49,252 bases of DNA from CAJWKT01 sp964465375 (GCA_964465375.1 CAYXIJ010000019.1:1-49252); one strand, 5' to 3'. Positions 25,702-35,260 are shown, counted from the first letter of the stretch. Numbers and translations: made by a program. The notes: generated by a model from the sequence alone, not told the origin.

Positions 25702-26657
25702 GATGAAAAATGTACATAGCCACGACTGGACGGTGAAAACGTTTTCCCGTCGTGCTGGCAAATCACTCCTTCTCCCGCAACCAATCGCCCAATACTTTGC
25801 GCCGCTGTCCCCACTTTATTCATCGCACGCTCTACAGCTTCGGCTTGAGCGGGCGCGGCAGTGAAGCACAGCTCATAGTCATCCCCGCCACTCAAAGCAT
25901 AGGCTAGGGCGGCTTCTTTTGGAAAAAGAGTGGCAAGATCAGACGAAAGGGGAATACGTCCTACATCAACCACTGCACCGCAATCACTTGCCTCGCAGAT
26001 ATGTCCTAAATCGGCCAAAAGTCCATCGGAAATATCAATAGCAGCACTAGCTAAAGAGCTGAGCACGTGCCCTTCTTTGACCCGGGGCGTGGGCTTCAAG
26101 AAACGTGCAGTTAATGCTGCATGATGTGGTCCAATTTCATGGGTACCTTTTGAAAAAAGTTCCAGACCAGCTGCGCTATCACCCAAAGATCCTGTTACAT
26201 ACACATCATCTCCAACTTTGCTACCGCTTCGCGTCAGCATGCGATCGGGGCTAATTGGCCCTAGTAAGTGTACTGTAACAGTTAGGGGTCCGCGGGTGAG
26301 ATCACCACCTACGAGACTTACCCCATGCAATTTTGCGAGTCCAAGTAACCCGGCTGCAAAGGCTTCTAACCATGGTTCCTGAGGGTCTGGAATAGCAAGG
26401 GCCAACGTACACCAGCGGGGTTCTGCACCCATTGCACCGAGATCGCTTAGATTGACAGCTAAGCTTCGGTATCCGATTGCGTCGGGAGGCATATGAACAG
26501 GAAAATGGATCCCAGAGACTAGGGTATCTGTGGCAACTGCCAACGGCCCGCAGGAATTTACAACCGCCGCATCATCACCAATACCTAATAATACATCGCT
26601 ACTTACCGTATCAGATACGAAATACCGCTTGATAAGCTGAAATTCCTCTTGGCTCAT
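25698..26657 (-). CDS. thiL: ThiL, thiamine-monophosphate kinase
   Basis: Phosphorylates thiamine monophosphate to thiamine pyrophosphate. The 319 residues begin with EFQLIKRYF and show GIGDDAAVV, AVNLSDLGAMGAEP, the VGGDLTRGP segment, IDISDGLLADL and SGGDDYELCFT, all typical of ThiL in the AIR-synthase superfamily. The ATG overlaps the nusB stop by four bases (ATGA), and its own stop overlaps pgpA. Confidence 0.96.
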   Translation of the reverse strand: MSQEEFQLIKRYFVSDTVSSDVLLGIGDDAAVVNSCGPLAVATDTLVSGIHFPVHMPPDAIGYRSLAVNLSDLGAMGAEPRWCTLALAIPDPQEPWLEAFAAGLLGLAKLHGVSLVGGDLTRGPLTVTVHLLGPISPDRMLTRSGSKVGDDVYVTGSLGDSAAGLELFSKGTHEIGPHHAALTARFLKPTPRVKEGHVLSSLASAAIDISDGLLADLGHICEASDCGAVVDVGRIPLSSDLATLFPKEAALAYALSGGDDYELCFTAAPAQAEAVERAMNKVGTAAQSIGRLVAGEGVICQHDGKTFSPSSRGYVHFSS

Positions 26658-27097
26658 GCTTGACCCAACTCAGATCCTCGTCCCACCTGCTTAACCGCAT
26701 TATCTAGCACAGCGTTTATGAATCGGAAACTGTCTGTCGGGCCAAAACGCTTGGCAAGCTCAACTGCTTCATTAATAACTACCTTCGCAGGAATTTCAAA
26801 ACGGTTTTTAAGCTCTGAAAGAGAAAGTAGTAGTACAGCACGGCTAACTGCATCTAGCTGATCATGGTCCCAATCAGCGTGCTCTGAAATCAATGCATCC
26901 AGATTCTTAAAATCACACAAAACCATACCAAACAATTCACGGAAATATGTCTGGTCAATGCACGAGAACTCTGCTCTCGCACTGAACTGCTCCAGCAACT
27001 CATCGGATTGTTGGCCAGTTAACTGCCATTGATAGAGGGCCTGAACAAGCAGCTCACGCGCACGTTGACGGCCACGCACCGAGCGTTCAGCCTGCAC
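26654..27097 (-). CDS. nusB: NusB, transcription antitermination factor
   Basis: All-helical RNA-binding protein that with NusE binds boxA in rRNA leaders. The 147 residues show RGRQRARELLVQALYQWQ, then AVLLLSLSEL and PAKVVINEAVELAKRFG, with a final FINAVLD. The start is GTG at 27097 with AGGAGA upstream. It follows ribH by 108 bases, a gap that holds only a short CACCATGGTG palindrome and no convincing terminator. Confidence 0.96.
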   Translation of the reverse strand: MQAERSVRGRQRARELLVQALYQWQLTGQQSDELLEQFSARAEFSCIDQTYFRELFGMVLCDFKNLDALISEHADWDHDQLDAVSRAVLLLSLSELKNRFEIPAKVVINEAVELAKRFGPTDSFRFINAVLDNAVKQVGRGSELGQA

Positions 27098-27205
27098 CTT
27101 AATCTCCTATCTATAACCTTCAAAAACTGCTCATTAACTACAAAGTAAAGAGACTAAAGCTCACTTACTCCTAAGCACCATGGTGTTCTCACCGATTCAT
27201 CAGCC

Positions 27206-27700
27206 TTACGATTCTAGTCGACGCAACAGTGTGGCCATTTCTAAGGCTGAAAGCGCAGCATCGATACCCTTGTTCCCTTTGTTTCTGGTTTTCGTTTCAG
27301 GCTGAGCGCGCTCCAAGGCCTGCTCTGCGGTATCCACAGTGAGCACCCCAAACCCAACTGGAATCTCATAGTCCAAACTAACCTGAGCAATCCCTTTACT
27401 ACACTCACCAGCCACGAAATCAAAGTGGGTGGTTTCACCCCGAATTACACAACCGAGCGCAACAATAGCATCGTAGTGATTACTAGCTGCTAACTTTTTC
27501 GCCGCTATAGGTATTTCAAATGCGCCGGGAACCTTTATGACCTCGATGTCACTAGCATCAGCGCCATGCCTAATAAGTGTATCTGTGGCAGCATCCAGTA
27601 GTTGATCCACGATAAAAGGGTAAAAATAAGAAGCAATAATGGCAAAACGAAGTCCGCGGGCATTCAGCTCGCCTTCCCTGATTTTGATCTGCTTATCCAC
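27206..27700 (-). CDS. ribH: RibH, 6,7-dimethyl-8-ribityllumazine synthase
   Basis: Condenses 5-amino-6-ribitylaminouracil with dihydroxybutanone phosphate, the penultimate riboflavin step. The 164 residues contain ASYFYPFIVDQLL, KVPGAFEIPIAAKKLA and the active-site VIRGETTHFDFVAGE with its histidine. The start is GTG, five bases after the ribB stop. One substrate, 5-amino-6-ribitylaminouracil, is also the precursor of the F420 deazaflavin made by the cofGH product further right. Confidence 0.96.
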   Translation of the reverse strand: MDKQIKIREGELNARGLRFAIIASYFYPFIVDQLLDAATDTLIRHGADASDIEVIKVPGAFEIPIAAKKLAASNHYDAIVALGCVIRGETTHFDFVAGECSKGIAQVSLDYEIPVGFGVLTVDTAEQALERAQPETKTRNKGNKGIDAALSALEMATLLRRLES

Positions 27701-27705
27701 GTCAA

Positions 27706-28824
27706 CTACCCGTTAAAGGTCTCCTCAGAAGACACATACTCCACTACTTCCAGTCCAAAACCTGAAATAGCGTGCATCTGCTTAGGAGCACTTAGTACCC
27801 GCATCCGCTTGACGCCGAGCTGCCTAAGAATTTGGGCTCCAGTTCCATAGGTCCGCAACTCCGTAGCATGATCTCGGCGAGATGCCAGTGCATCTTCTGG
27901 TTTCTCTAAGCCCCGAATTGCGCTCATAAGCTCCCTGCCCGGCTCCTCCTGACGGAGAATAATGACCACACCGTGGTCTTTTTTTGCAATTAACTGCATC
28001 GCGCTCTTCAATGGCCATCCCAGGCGGGGGTCCTGAATACCAACTACATCGCTCAACGTTCCCTGCACATGAACACGCACTAGAGTTGGTGTCTGTTCGT
28101 TCAATGCCCCCCGCACTAACGCTAAGTGCACATTACGATTAACGTGATCCTCGAAACAAACCATACGAAAAGGGCCTAAGTCAGTTTCAATTTGCAAATC
28201 TGCGATTTGCTCAACTGATTCTTCCTTTGCCAAACGGTAACTAATAAGATCAGCGATGGTGCCGATCTTTATCCCATGCTCCCGGGCAAACTTAACAAGG
28301 TCATCACGACGAGCCATGGTGCCGTCCTGATTCAATATTTCAACAATAACCGACGCGGGTTCCAGTCCGGCTAATCTGGCCAAATCGCAGCCGGCTTCCG
28401 TGTGTCCTGCTCGGGTCAATACACCACCAGGCTGAGCCATGAGGGGGAAAGTATGGCCCGGTTGCCGTAAATCCTCCGGACGGGCATCCGGTGCAACCGC
28501 AGCACGCACCGTGCGAGCTCGATCGTGAGCTGAAATTCCAGTGGTAATCCCTTCAGCGCACTCGATAGAAACGGTGAAATTAGTTGCGCCGCGGCGGTTG
28601 GTATCGCTGACCATCAAAGGCAGGCGCAGCTGCTCACACCGGCCCCGCGTAAGTGTTAAGCATATGAGTCCACGCCCATACTGAGCCATGAAGTTGACAT
28701 CTTCAGCACGAACCTTTGAAGCGGCCATGATAATGTCACCCTCATTCTCCCGATCTTCGTCGTCAAGAATAACCACCATTTTCCCTTCACGAAGATCAGC
28801 AATAATATCTTCAACGCTATTCAT
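27706..28824 (-). CDS. ribB: RibB, dihydroxybutanone phosphate synthase with degenerate GTP cyclohydrolase II-like domain
   Basis: The N-terminal domain (about residues 1-205) makes 3,4-dihydroxy-2-butanone 4-phosphate from ribulose 5-phosphate. It keeps DDEDRENEGD, GLICLTLT, HDRARTV, GHTFPL and GHTEAGCDLARLAG. The C-terminal half resembles GTP cyclohydrolase II. However, the zinc-cysteine cluster (normally C-x10-C-x-C) is absent where RVHVQGTLSDVVG stands, so that activity is probably lost. Such RibBX-type hybrids are known in proteobacteria. I prefer the ATG at 28824 (372 aa) because homologues begin near NSVEDI. An ATG at 28863 and a longer frame exist. Confidence 0.9.
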   Translation of the reverse strand: MNSVEDIIADLREGKMVVILDDEDRENEGDIIMAASKVRAEDVNFMAQYGRGLICLTLTRGRCEQLRLPLMVSDTNRRGATNFTVSIECAEGITTGISAHDRARTVRAAVAPDARPEDLRQPGHTFPLMAQPGGVLTRAGHTEAGCDLARLAGLEPASVIVEILNQDGTMARRDDLVKFAREHGIKIGTIADLISYRLAKEESVEQIADLQIETDLGPFRMVCFEDHVNRNVHLALVRGALNEQTPTLVRVHVQGTLSDVVGIQDPRLGWPLKSAMQLIAKKDHGVVIILRQEEPGRELMSAIRGLEKPEDALASRRDHATELRTYGTGAQILRQLGVKRMRVLSAPKQMHAISGFGLEVVEYVSSEETFNG

Positions 28825-28962
28825 ATCCGACCCACTCGCTTTGGTTTTTGGTTTTATCGTCATAGCTTTTAGGTAACTCCAGAGCGGTAGTTCTCGGCAC
28901 AACACAAAAACATGTAGGCCCTCTAGCTTAAATATAGACTCATCTGATTAACGTGTATGGCA

Positions 28963-28968
28963 ATTATA
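28963..28968 (-). promoter_or_regulatory. possible -10 box upstream of ribB
   Basis: A perfect TATAAT on the minus strand lies about 140 bases before the preferred ribB start, but no recognisable -35 box is 16-18 bases further upstream. I looked for an FMN riboswitch in the leader and did not see one. Confidence 0.3.
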
Positions 28969-29036
28969 CCGGGGCTCACAATGCAGGGACTGTGTAGCCT
29001 TCAAAATTCTTAACTGACCAAGGAGTAAGTTGCTTT

Positions 29037-30614
29037 CTAATCATAACGCTCTTCTTCCGGCTCGTCTGCCGACTCACCACCAGCAGGTGCAACAAGACTG
29101 CCGTGGAACTCGGTGATCGGACCCTTTGGGGACAGATCCTTACCGGCGAGACCCGGGTAATCAGGCGCCCAGCGCAACGGCGACCAGCCATTGTAGGTAT
29201 TTTGGTGGTCCGGATTTGAGGTGATCAAGGTCTTCACGATCTGACCACTCCAAGTTACCGGGTTGACGTATTCCCACACGATATCACCCGACGGAGTGAC
29301 CTCCACCATACGGCCCACCCTGGCTAACTGAACCAACGTATTACCGTTTGGCAATCTCTGTACCGCTGAGCCATGATGGCTATTGAAGCCGTCAGTCGTG
29401 TGGTACATGGAAAGGATCTGCCTGGAAAACAACCGAGTTGCATGTGGCCCCGGCCCCTGCGAGGTTTTAGTTCCCGGCATGACATCTGTGTAGCCAGCAT
29501 CCGGGGGATTGATGTAGTGTCCTGTGTCTACACCATTGGCATCCAGATAAGGGTTGATCTCCAGGAATTCCGACTGTGGATCCGAGTCTCCCTGGCCACG
29601 GGGAACCGCTAGACCATTGTTGAACAGAAAAAGATTGCCGGCACCGGGCAGTCCATCCTCAATCCACTGAATATCGTGAGTACCACCGATCTGCTTGTGT
29701 CCTGAGAACTCCTGCAGTAGCCAGTTCTTTTTCGCGTAGTACGGGTACTCACCCTGACCGTAATTTGCAGGATTCCCGAATCGGTAGAGGAAATCACCTG
29801 TCTCGCTGGCTGCAAGCCGGTGGCTCTCCTCCGGATCACCAGCCACAAATGTTCCGTCATGGTCGATGATGTAAATTTCATGGGTCCGGTTTGCGCTTAT
29901 GGCGAGATGACCAGTTTTTGGGTTGTAGTTGATCGCATTGCTATGCTGATAATCTGCTGTCACCGCACCATAATTGATATCGAGCCGGTGCGGATAATCC
30001 TGAATGGCTTTTCCTTCACCTACGTAGTTTACCTTTGAGCTGTCAACGTCCTGGACAAGATGGTCACGGAACCTCCACTCCCAAACTATCGTACCATTGC
30101 TATCCACCTCCACAACGGTATCCATCTCGGCACCATCATAGCTGTCTGCAAAACCAGGGTTGGCACCAAGTGCGATCGCCTCATCGTGACTAAGGGATGC
30201 GTTGGCAATATAGAGGACCGTGTAGTCGTCCAGTTCGGCGTTATAAATCCTTTGAAAATCATGGTGCGGCTGATAATCCTCGCGCTGCTCGGTGTACTCC
30301 CAGAGCGTCTTACCTTCCCAATCCCGAATGACGAACGTGCGATCCCCGATTATGCCGAATACCGTCCCGTCCTCCTGTAGATAAGCGTCATTCAATTCTG
30401 GGAAATACTGAACAACCTGACCCGCCATATCGATGAGATAAACCCCACTGACCCGTTGCGGCTTAACAAAGGTATACCCTGAAAATGCTCTATGCGGATC
30501 CCAGTAGACGAGCTCACTGGACCCTCGGGAGGCCTCGTAGGTAAGCCCATAGCCCGCAAAAAAAATTGCGGCTCCAGCAATTACTCTACTGCACATGATT
30601 CTTCTTTTGCGCAT
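29037..30614 (-). CDS. arylsulfotransferase (ASST) family secreted protein
   Basis: The 525 residues fit the aryl-sulfate sulfotransferase family, a beta-propeller fold whose characterised members move sulfate between phenolic substrates. Residues 1-24 are a basic, hydrophobic leader, so export is likely. Propeller-like repeats of the type G..VWEW / GNTLV are spread through it: EGKTLWEYTE, NGTIVWEWRFRDH, HDIQWIEDG, LPNGNTLVQLARVGRMVEV and GDIVWEYVNP. Several His and Arg residues in HHDF and HATRLFSRQ could be catalytic, but I cannot assign them. It is the last gene of a leftward block of secreted proteins. The substrate is unknown. Confidence 0.78.
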   Translation of the reverse strand: MRKRRIMCSRVIAGAAIFFAGYGLTYEASRGSSELVYWDPHRAFSGYTFVKPQRVSGVYLIDMAGQVVQYFPELNDAYLQEDGTVFGIIGDRTFVIRDWEGKTLWEYTEQREDYQPHHDFQRIYNAELDDYTVLYIANASLSHDEAIALGANPGFADSYDGAEMDTVVEVDSNGTIVWEWRFRDHLVQDVDSSKVNYVGEGKAIQDYPHRLDINYGAVTADYQHSNAINYNPKTGHLAISANRTHEIYIIDHDGTFVAGDPEESHRLAASETGDFLYRFGNPANYGQGEYPYYAKKNWLLQEFSGHKQIGGTHDIQWIEDGLPGAGNLFLFNNGLAVPRGQGDSDPQSEFLEINPYLDANGVDTGHYINPPDAGYTDVMPGTKTSQGPGPHATRLFSRQILSMYHTTDGFNSHHGSAVQRLPNGNTLVQLARVGRMVEVTPSGDIVWEYVNPVTWSGQIVKTLITSNPDHQNTYNGWSPLRWAPDYPGLAGKDLSPKGPITEFHGSLVAPAGGESADEPEEERYD

Positions 30615-30643
30615 TCTCTCGCTCTCCCTTAACCTCTAAATCC

Positions 30644-31705
30644 CTACAATGTGTTTTCAGTCGAAGCCCACTCCTCGAGAGTGCACTCGTAGCGACCAAC
30701 TTCTTCTCCGGGCTTCCAAATAAAATAAGCATCCCAGACGAATGGTTCAGCGAGGGCTGCCGGCTCATCCACGGTTAAAACATAACCAAGCCGATTACCG
30801 TTGTCTTCCGCGGTAAAACGCTCGTTAATCATGACGTTCTCGGTCTGCAACACACCGACACGATCAAAGTACGGCCAACTGACTCGGAAAGTGTCTACGA
30901 CAAGCGTCTCGCCCTCCCAATGCCCAACGGAATAGCCATGATGAGAAGGCTCCACGTTCGCTAGATCTGGAAATTCACCGCCCACATGAATTGTTCGTAC
31001 CACATCGAACTCCTCAAATCGTAATTCGATATCTTCACCAACCTGAACAAACTCCATTGGGTAAGGATTGCCCATGAGGGCTGGCATGCCAGGGGCAACA
31101 CATTCGATTAGCGGGTTATCCGCAATGTCATCCCACTTAGCCGCCATTGCTGCCGCAGACTCATTTACCTTGTAATTTGGAGGACCAAGAAGGTCCGCAA
31201 AATACCAAGCCCTGGTACCTTGGCTCCAGACACGAAAGATCCCGTTTCCTCGCGCTGCAGCAATTTTTGCAGCATCGGCAACCCAGCTTTCAGCACCGAT
31301 CACGGTATTCGACCATCGAGGCTCTCTTATGCGCCCGACTAATAGTTCCGTGCCATTGGCCAGCAATACATGGTGCACTTGGAGATACTGATCCCTGCGC
31401 GTGGATGGCGAGCCCGCTACCCGTACCATGTCACCGACTGACATTTCGTCACTAGTCAGGCCATGGCGGCGTTGTGCGCTGACAGCACTGCCCTCAAGAT
31501 TCCAGGTAAGTACAGTACCAGTCTCACCAATACTGGTTACCTCCAGCAACACGTGGGGATTTTTCCATGAAATCCTGGAAATCACGCCTTCAACCTCTAC
31601 AAGGACGTTACGGTCAAACTCGGACATGGAATGATGCGCATCCACCAGTAAGGGTAAACAAGTAAAAACACCTGCAATGAACAGACTTGAAAATTTAAGG
31701 ATCAT
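30644..31705 (-). CDS. DUF6152-type secreted protein with a second uncharacterised domain
   Basis: A 353-residue exported protein of unknown function. After a signal peptide (about 1-23) comes AHHSMSEFD, VEGVISRISWKNPHVLLEV and TWNLEGSAVSAQRRHGLT. This is the DUF6152 pattern, probably an OB-like fold over about residues 23-120. The second half contains GYSVGHWEGETLVVDT and a C-terminal EEVGRYECTLEEW. The same GxWEGExLVVDT block recurs in the truncated gene at the right edge, so the second half is a separate mobile domain. It is 29 bases upstream of the sulfotransferase-like gene. Confidence 0.72.
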   Translation of the reverse strand: MILKFSSLFIAGVFTCLPLLVDAHHSMSEFDRNVLVEVEGVISRISWKNPHVLLEVTSIGETGTVLTWNLEGSAVSAQRRHGLTSDEMSVGDMVRVAGSPSTRRDQYLQVHHVLLANGTELLVGRIREPRWSNTVIGAESWVADAAKIAAARGNGIFRVWSQGTRAWYFADLLGPPNYKVNESAAAMAAKWDDIADNPLIECVAPGMPALMGNPYPMEFVQVGEDIELRFEEFDVVRTIHVGGEFPDLANVEPSHHGYSVGHWEGETLVVDTFRVSWPYFDRVGVLQTENVMINERFTAEDNGNRLGYVLTVDEPAALAEPFVWDAYFIWKPGEEVGRYECTLEEWASTENTL

Positions 31706-31717
31706 GGGGTATTTGCC

Positions 31718-32440
31718 TCAATTGCTATCCGGAGCAAAACAATAAAGTAGTCCGGCCCCTCCGGTGGAAACGAGGTTCTCCTGGCTGCAACCAGCAGTTG
31801 CATGGGAAGAATTCCATGAGTTATCGTCAAAGCCAACCCCATCATGGTGTCCAATCTGGGCGCTATTGGGAGGTAGCTCTCCTCTACCCAGGAACTCACG
31901 GCCGTTTGGCACATCAGCACCACTGGTCCAGTTCGAACAAGTGTGATCCTGGTCATCTGAGAAAGCCCGGCCGTCAGCCATGGAGCCGGTCAGGATATCG
32001 TGCTCATTGGGACGATCAAAAAGCATGGCGTCAATTGAGCCTTTGATGGGTTCTCCGTTTTCATCCAAGACATGAAACTCGTGCAAACCACTACCACGCC
32101 TTGCAAGTTCCAGGGTATCGCCGTGGAGGTGTGCGAGATCCCGCGCAATCATTTGCCCCTTCACGTTATACCAAGGCCCGGTACCAATCCGGTCACGCGC
32201 ATGAACCGCTCCGGGGCCTTGCGTACTAAGGTAGGCACGCCAAACAGTGTCCCCGTGTCCCGCAGTATCTGCCAATGCCTGACAGTGAGCATCGGCTCCC
32301 GCCAAGCCGCCGAGATTACCTCCCTTTCCAGAGCCTGAGCTGGTCACAAAAAAACTCATCTCCTGTGCAGCTAGAGCCGCACTGAAAAACAATCCTGCAG
32401 TGGCAAATAACCTCAAACCAATATATCCGGAAATCTTCAT
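31718..32440 (-). CDS. secreted DUF1554/lectin-fold-like protein A
   Basis: A 240-residue exported protein of unknown function with a signal peptide (about 1-24). It carries NLGGLAGADAHCQALAD, then WRAYLST, ARDRIGTGPWYN, DILTG, CSNWTSG and CSQENLV, ending GAGLLYCFAPD. The first motif is typical of DUF1554 and related C-type-lectin/endostatin-like folds. The four cysteines probably form disulfides. A close paralogue is at 35261-35941. The 180-base gap upstream shows no convincing promoter. Confidence 0.7.
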   Translation of the reverse strand: MKISGYIGLRLFATAGLFFSAALAAQEMSFFVTSSGSGKGGNLGGLAGADAHCQALADTAGHGDTVWRAYLSTQGPGAVHARDRIGTGPWYNVKGQMIARDLAHLHGDTLELARRGSGLHEFHVLDENGEPIKGSIDAMLFDRPNEHDILTGSMADGRAFSDDQDHTCSNWTSGADVPNGREFLGRGELPPNSAQIGHHDGVGFDDNSWNSSHATAGCSQENLVSTGGAGLLYCFAPDSN

Positions 32441-32620
32441 CTCGCTTTCTCCTTATTCTTGTGCAAACCGTACCCTAAGTTTGGGTAACTGAGACCATCA
32501 GGACCTGAGCATTCAGTGTCCGTATCCCAAAGATATCATGAGAACAGAGTAATCAGTCACTCAACAATATTGGTCAGATGAATCACTCTGCGGATGTTGA
32601 CCGCACCCACTCAACCTCAA

Positions 32621-33673
32621 TCACCCTCCTAGGCGGGGGAATAGACGGAAGGCATTGTCTCGCTCGATACGCTGAATATCCTCCTGACTGAGATCTTGGT
32701 AGCTCCGCAGAACTCTGTCGGACTGCGTAATCAGGGAAGGAGGAGAGAGTGGCAGATCCGTACCAAATACCACCTGTCTGGAATCGACAAGATTAAGAAG
32801 CGCTGCTAGAGCATAGGGAGATATTGCCTGCCCGGTGCCGTAGTAGAGTGTCTTCATGTAATGCAAAACACCTTGGGGTGCCAACTCCCGGATCTTGGGG
32901 TCGTGGCGAACGGCCTGTTCTGCAAGACGCGAAGCAATATAGGGGGCAGCACCACCTGCATGGGCTGTAATGAATCGTATATTCGGATTTCGCTCAATAC
33001 TGCCGGTGGTGATTAAGTTAGCAATCGCTCGCGTAGTATCAAATACATATTCCATCACTGAACTTTGATAACCCAAGCTAAGTTCACCGAAGTAAAACGG
33101 ACTGGTCGGATGGATCAGTACCACAGTGTCACGCTGGTTCAGCTCGCTCATGAGCGGCTCAAATTCGCCTGCACCCAGATAACGGTTGTCCACGCTGGGA
33201 TTCAATAAAACACCATCCAAATGCAATGCATCGAGCGCGTAAATTGCCTCTTCCGCAGCAGCATCGATATCAAACTGGGGCACCATGGCAAAAGCGCCAA
33301 AACGAGTAGGATACATCTGCACCAAGTGGGCAGCCGATTCATTCACCTGTCGGCAGAGATCAGATGAAACCCGCTCTCGCGGGTTGCGGACCGAAAGAAT
33401 TCCTGTCTGGATGTTAAACCGGTCCATCAAAGCGAGTGCCTTTTCGGGAGTCCAGGCACCACCAATCCAAGAATCACCTATGCTGGCCCCCTGGAATGAA
33501 TCAGTAATGGCAGGAGGATGCCAATGGTGGTGTATGTCGATCCGGCTTGTTGTCTGAGCGAAAGCCGAGCGCGTTAGACGGGCCGCTACAAGACCAGTAA
33601 TTCCGAGGCTACCAAGGCGGAGCGCATCACGTCGCGTAATTGTGCTTGCCTCAGATATGCAGTGGAGCGTCAT
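32621..33673 (-). CDS. Tat-exported amidohydrolase family protein
   Basis: Metal-dependent hydrolase or decarboxylase of the amidohydrolase-2 type (related to ACMSD); substrate unknown. The 350-residue protein has a twin-arginine leader (TRRDALRLG, Arg14-Arg15) with a hydrophobic stretch and an AFAQ cleavage site. It then has HHHWHPP for metal binding, VVLIHPTSP, ITAHAGGAAPYIASR and the terminal catalytic GTDLPLSPP. Tat export suggests the cofactor or metal is loaded before secretion. It is 24 bases downstream of the metallophosphoesterase gene and probably co-transcribed with it. Confidence 0.82.
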   Translation of the reverse strand: MTLHCISEASTITRRDALRLGSLGITGLVAARLTRSAFAQTTSRIDIHHHWHPPAITDSFQGASIGDSWIGGAWTPEKALALMDRFNIQTGILSVRNPRERVSSDLCRQVNESAAHLVQMYPTRFGAFAMVPQFDIDAAAEEAIYALDALHLDGVLLNPSVDNRYLGAGEFEPLMSELNQRDTVVLIHPTSPFYFGELSLGYQSSVMEYVFDTTRAIANLITTGSIERNPNIRFITAHAGGAAPYIASRLAEQAVRHDPKIRELAPQGVLHYMKTLYYGTGQAISPYALAALLNLVDSRQVVFGTDLPLSPPSLITQSDRVLRSYQDLSQEDIQRIERDNAFRLFPRLGG

Positions 33674-33697
33674 TGGTATCAGTCAGTCCAGCCTAAC

Positions 33698-35251
33698 TCA
33701 ATCCACGAGGTAGGAGTATGCAACCTCCCCGTGCTCACGTCCGCCCAACTCATGTTCCGGTAAATAGGACCGGATATAGTCAACTTTTACTTGTTCCGGT
33801 GAAACCATAACGTTCAGGTAACCAGAATTATCCAAAGCATCACCGGACAAGTACGCATTCCTGTTACGGGCGGTATAGGTATCGTCCGCAGGATTGGGAA
33901 CGGACTGGTAAATAATCCCGTCGAGCTCTTGGCGCACAAAGATATGGTCGTGAGCCTGAAAGAAGATAGTGACGCCATTTTCTACCATCAACTGATGTAT
34001 TGGTAACTCCCAGTTGGGACGCTGCTCATCAAACTCCCAGTCACCTTCATCCGTATAACCCCCCCACTCGTACCTGGTTGCGCGTTCGATACCACCTCGC
34101 CCAGTACCAAGAACATGGTGCGTAAAAACAAACTTATACCTGGCATCACTTTCCTCAAGAGTTCTCTTCAGCCATTCGTATTGCGCGTCACCGATCGTCG
34201 AATGCCAGAGGTTTCCCGTAGGCCTGGTCAGTGTAGTCCAATCATCAGCAATCTCAGCCCATGGCCTGATGCCTGGGCCCATCCCCATCCCAGCATCCAT
34301 ACCACCCACATTATTTGAAGGCTGCTGGCCCAAAAAAGCGCTACCGGTTCCCATACCACCAATGGGTTCGGTAACCCGGGGGGAGTGCCAGTAGGGATCC
34401 AGCGATATGAACAGCGCATCACCCCACTCGAAGGCGAAGTAGTCGCCCAAGAGTCCTATGCCTTCGACGGGTTCCGGGTTGCCGGTGTAGAAGTCATCCG
34501 GTGTGGGAACAGGAAAATAACGATTCCGGGCCCTGCCCGCAAAAATTGAGGCATCATGGAGAGGTGTACCAAGAAGACTAAGTCTTGCCTCTTCGTGATT
34601 ACCATTGACCGGGAATAAGGCCGTGGAATTCGCCATGATTCCGAGAAATCTCCGCTGGTTGATATAAATATCATCTACAAAACTCTGGGTGAGTGTGCTT
34701 CGGTCCCCTTGAAAATAATTCGGCAGCTGATTCGAGATACTGAAGTCATCACCCAACATGAAATAGAGATCCGGTCGATCACTGGCAACGCGCTCCATGG
34801 TCCGGGCGTACAGGTCCGGGCTATACATGATGCCAAGCCGTTCCGGGTGAGAGTCACCCTGGACCCCGAAACTGAACGGGCTACCTTTGGAGCGCTGCGT
34901 CCAAAAAGAATACTCTTCACCGACATGCGATTCCAAATCATCAACGGCACGGTAATGGATACGATAGAAATAGGCTGTGTTCGCGTCTAAATCTTTTAGG
35001 ACAACCTCTGCAGTACCATCTAATGACGACTCGGCTACGTCCGTCCGGTTCCCATACCGGCCCGATGTTTTCCCATACTCAACGAAGACGCCCGTACCTG
35101 CCTCTGCCAATACGTGCACCACGATCGAGTCGTCAGTGGGACGACCGAGAATGATATTCTCTCCGCCTTCCCCGGTTTGTGCTGATGAGCGGATCGCTGC
35201 AATAGCGGCTAATCCTAGAGGCAGAAACACAATGAATGTTTTTGCCCTCAT
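33698..35251 (-). CDS. secreted metallophosphoesterase with purple-acid-phosphatase-like N-domain
   Basis: A 517-residue exported phosphoesterase. A signal peptide (1-24) precedes a fibronectin-like domain (about 35-115) as in purple acid phosphatases. The dinuclear-metal core follows: GDSHPE, LGDDF, GNHEEA, FTHHVLG and QAHDH. The last motif is normally GHDH; here Ala replaces Gly. A Gly/Met-rich loop (GGMGTGS, GGMDAGMGMGPG) is inserted in the middle. The likely role is extracytoplasmic phosphate-ester hydrolysis. It is nine bases after the paralogous secreted protein gene. Confidence 0.83.
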   Translation of the reverse strand: MRAKTFIVFLPLGLAAIAAIRSSAQTGEGGENIILGRPTDDSIVVHVLAEAGTGVFVEYGKTSGRYGNRTDVAESSLDGTAEVVLKDLDANTAYFYRIHYRAVDDLESHVGEEYSFWTQRSKGSPFSFGVQGDSHPERLGIMYSPDLYARTMERVASDRPDLYFMLGDDFSISNQLPNYFQGDRSTLTQSFVDDIYINQRRFLGIMANSTALFPVNGNHEEARLSLLGTPLHDASIFAGRARNRYFPVPTPDDFYTGNPEPVEGIGLLGDYFAFEWGDALFISLDPYWHSPRVTEPIGGMGTGSAFLGQQPSNNVGGMDAGMGMGPGIRPWAEIADDWTTLTRPTGNLWHSTIGDAQYEWLKRTLEESDARYKFVFTHHVLGTGRGGIERATRYEWGGYTDEGDWEFDEQRPNWELPIHQLMVENGVTIFFQAHDHIFVRQELDGIIYQSVPNPADDTYTARNRNAYLSGDALDNSGYLNVMVSPEQVKVDYIRSYLPEHELGGREHGEVAYSYLVD

Positions 35252-35260
35252 GTCTTCCTT

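Noticed and set aside
27172..27195. CACCATGGTG palindrome between nusB and ribH
   Set aside because: Only ten bases and no T run; no evidence that it is an operator or terminator.
28825..29036. FMN riboswitch upstream of ribB
   Set aside because: I could not find the conserved multi-helix RFN pattern in the 200-base leader; only a lone TATAAT is visible.
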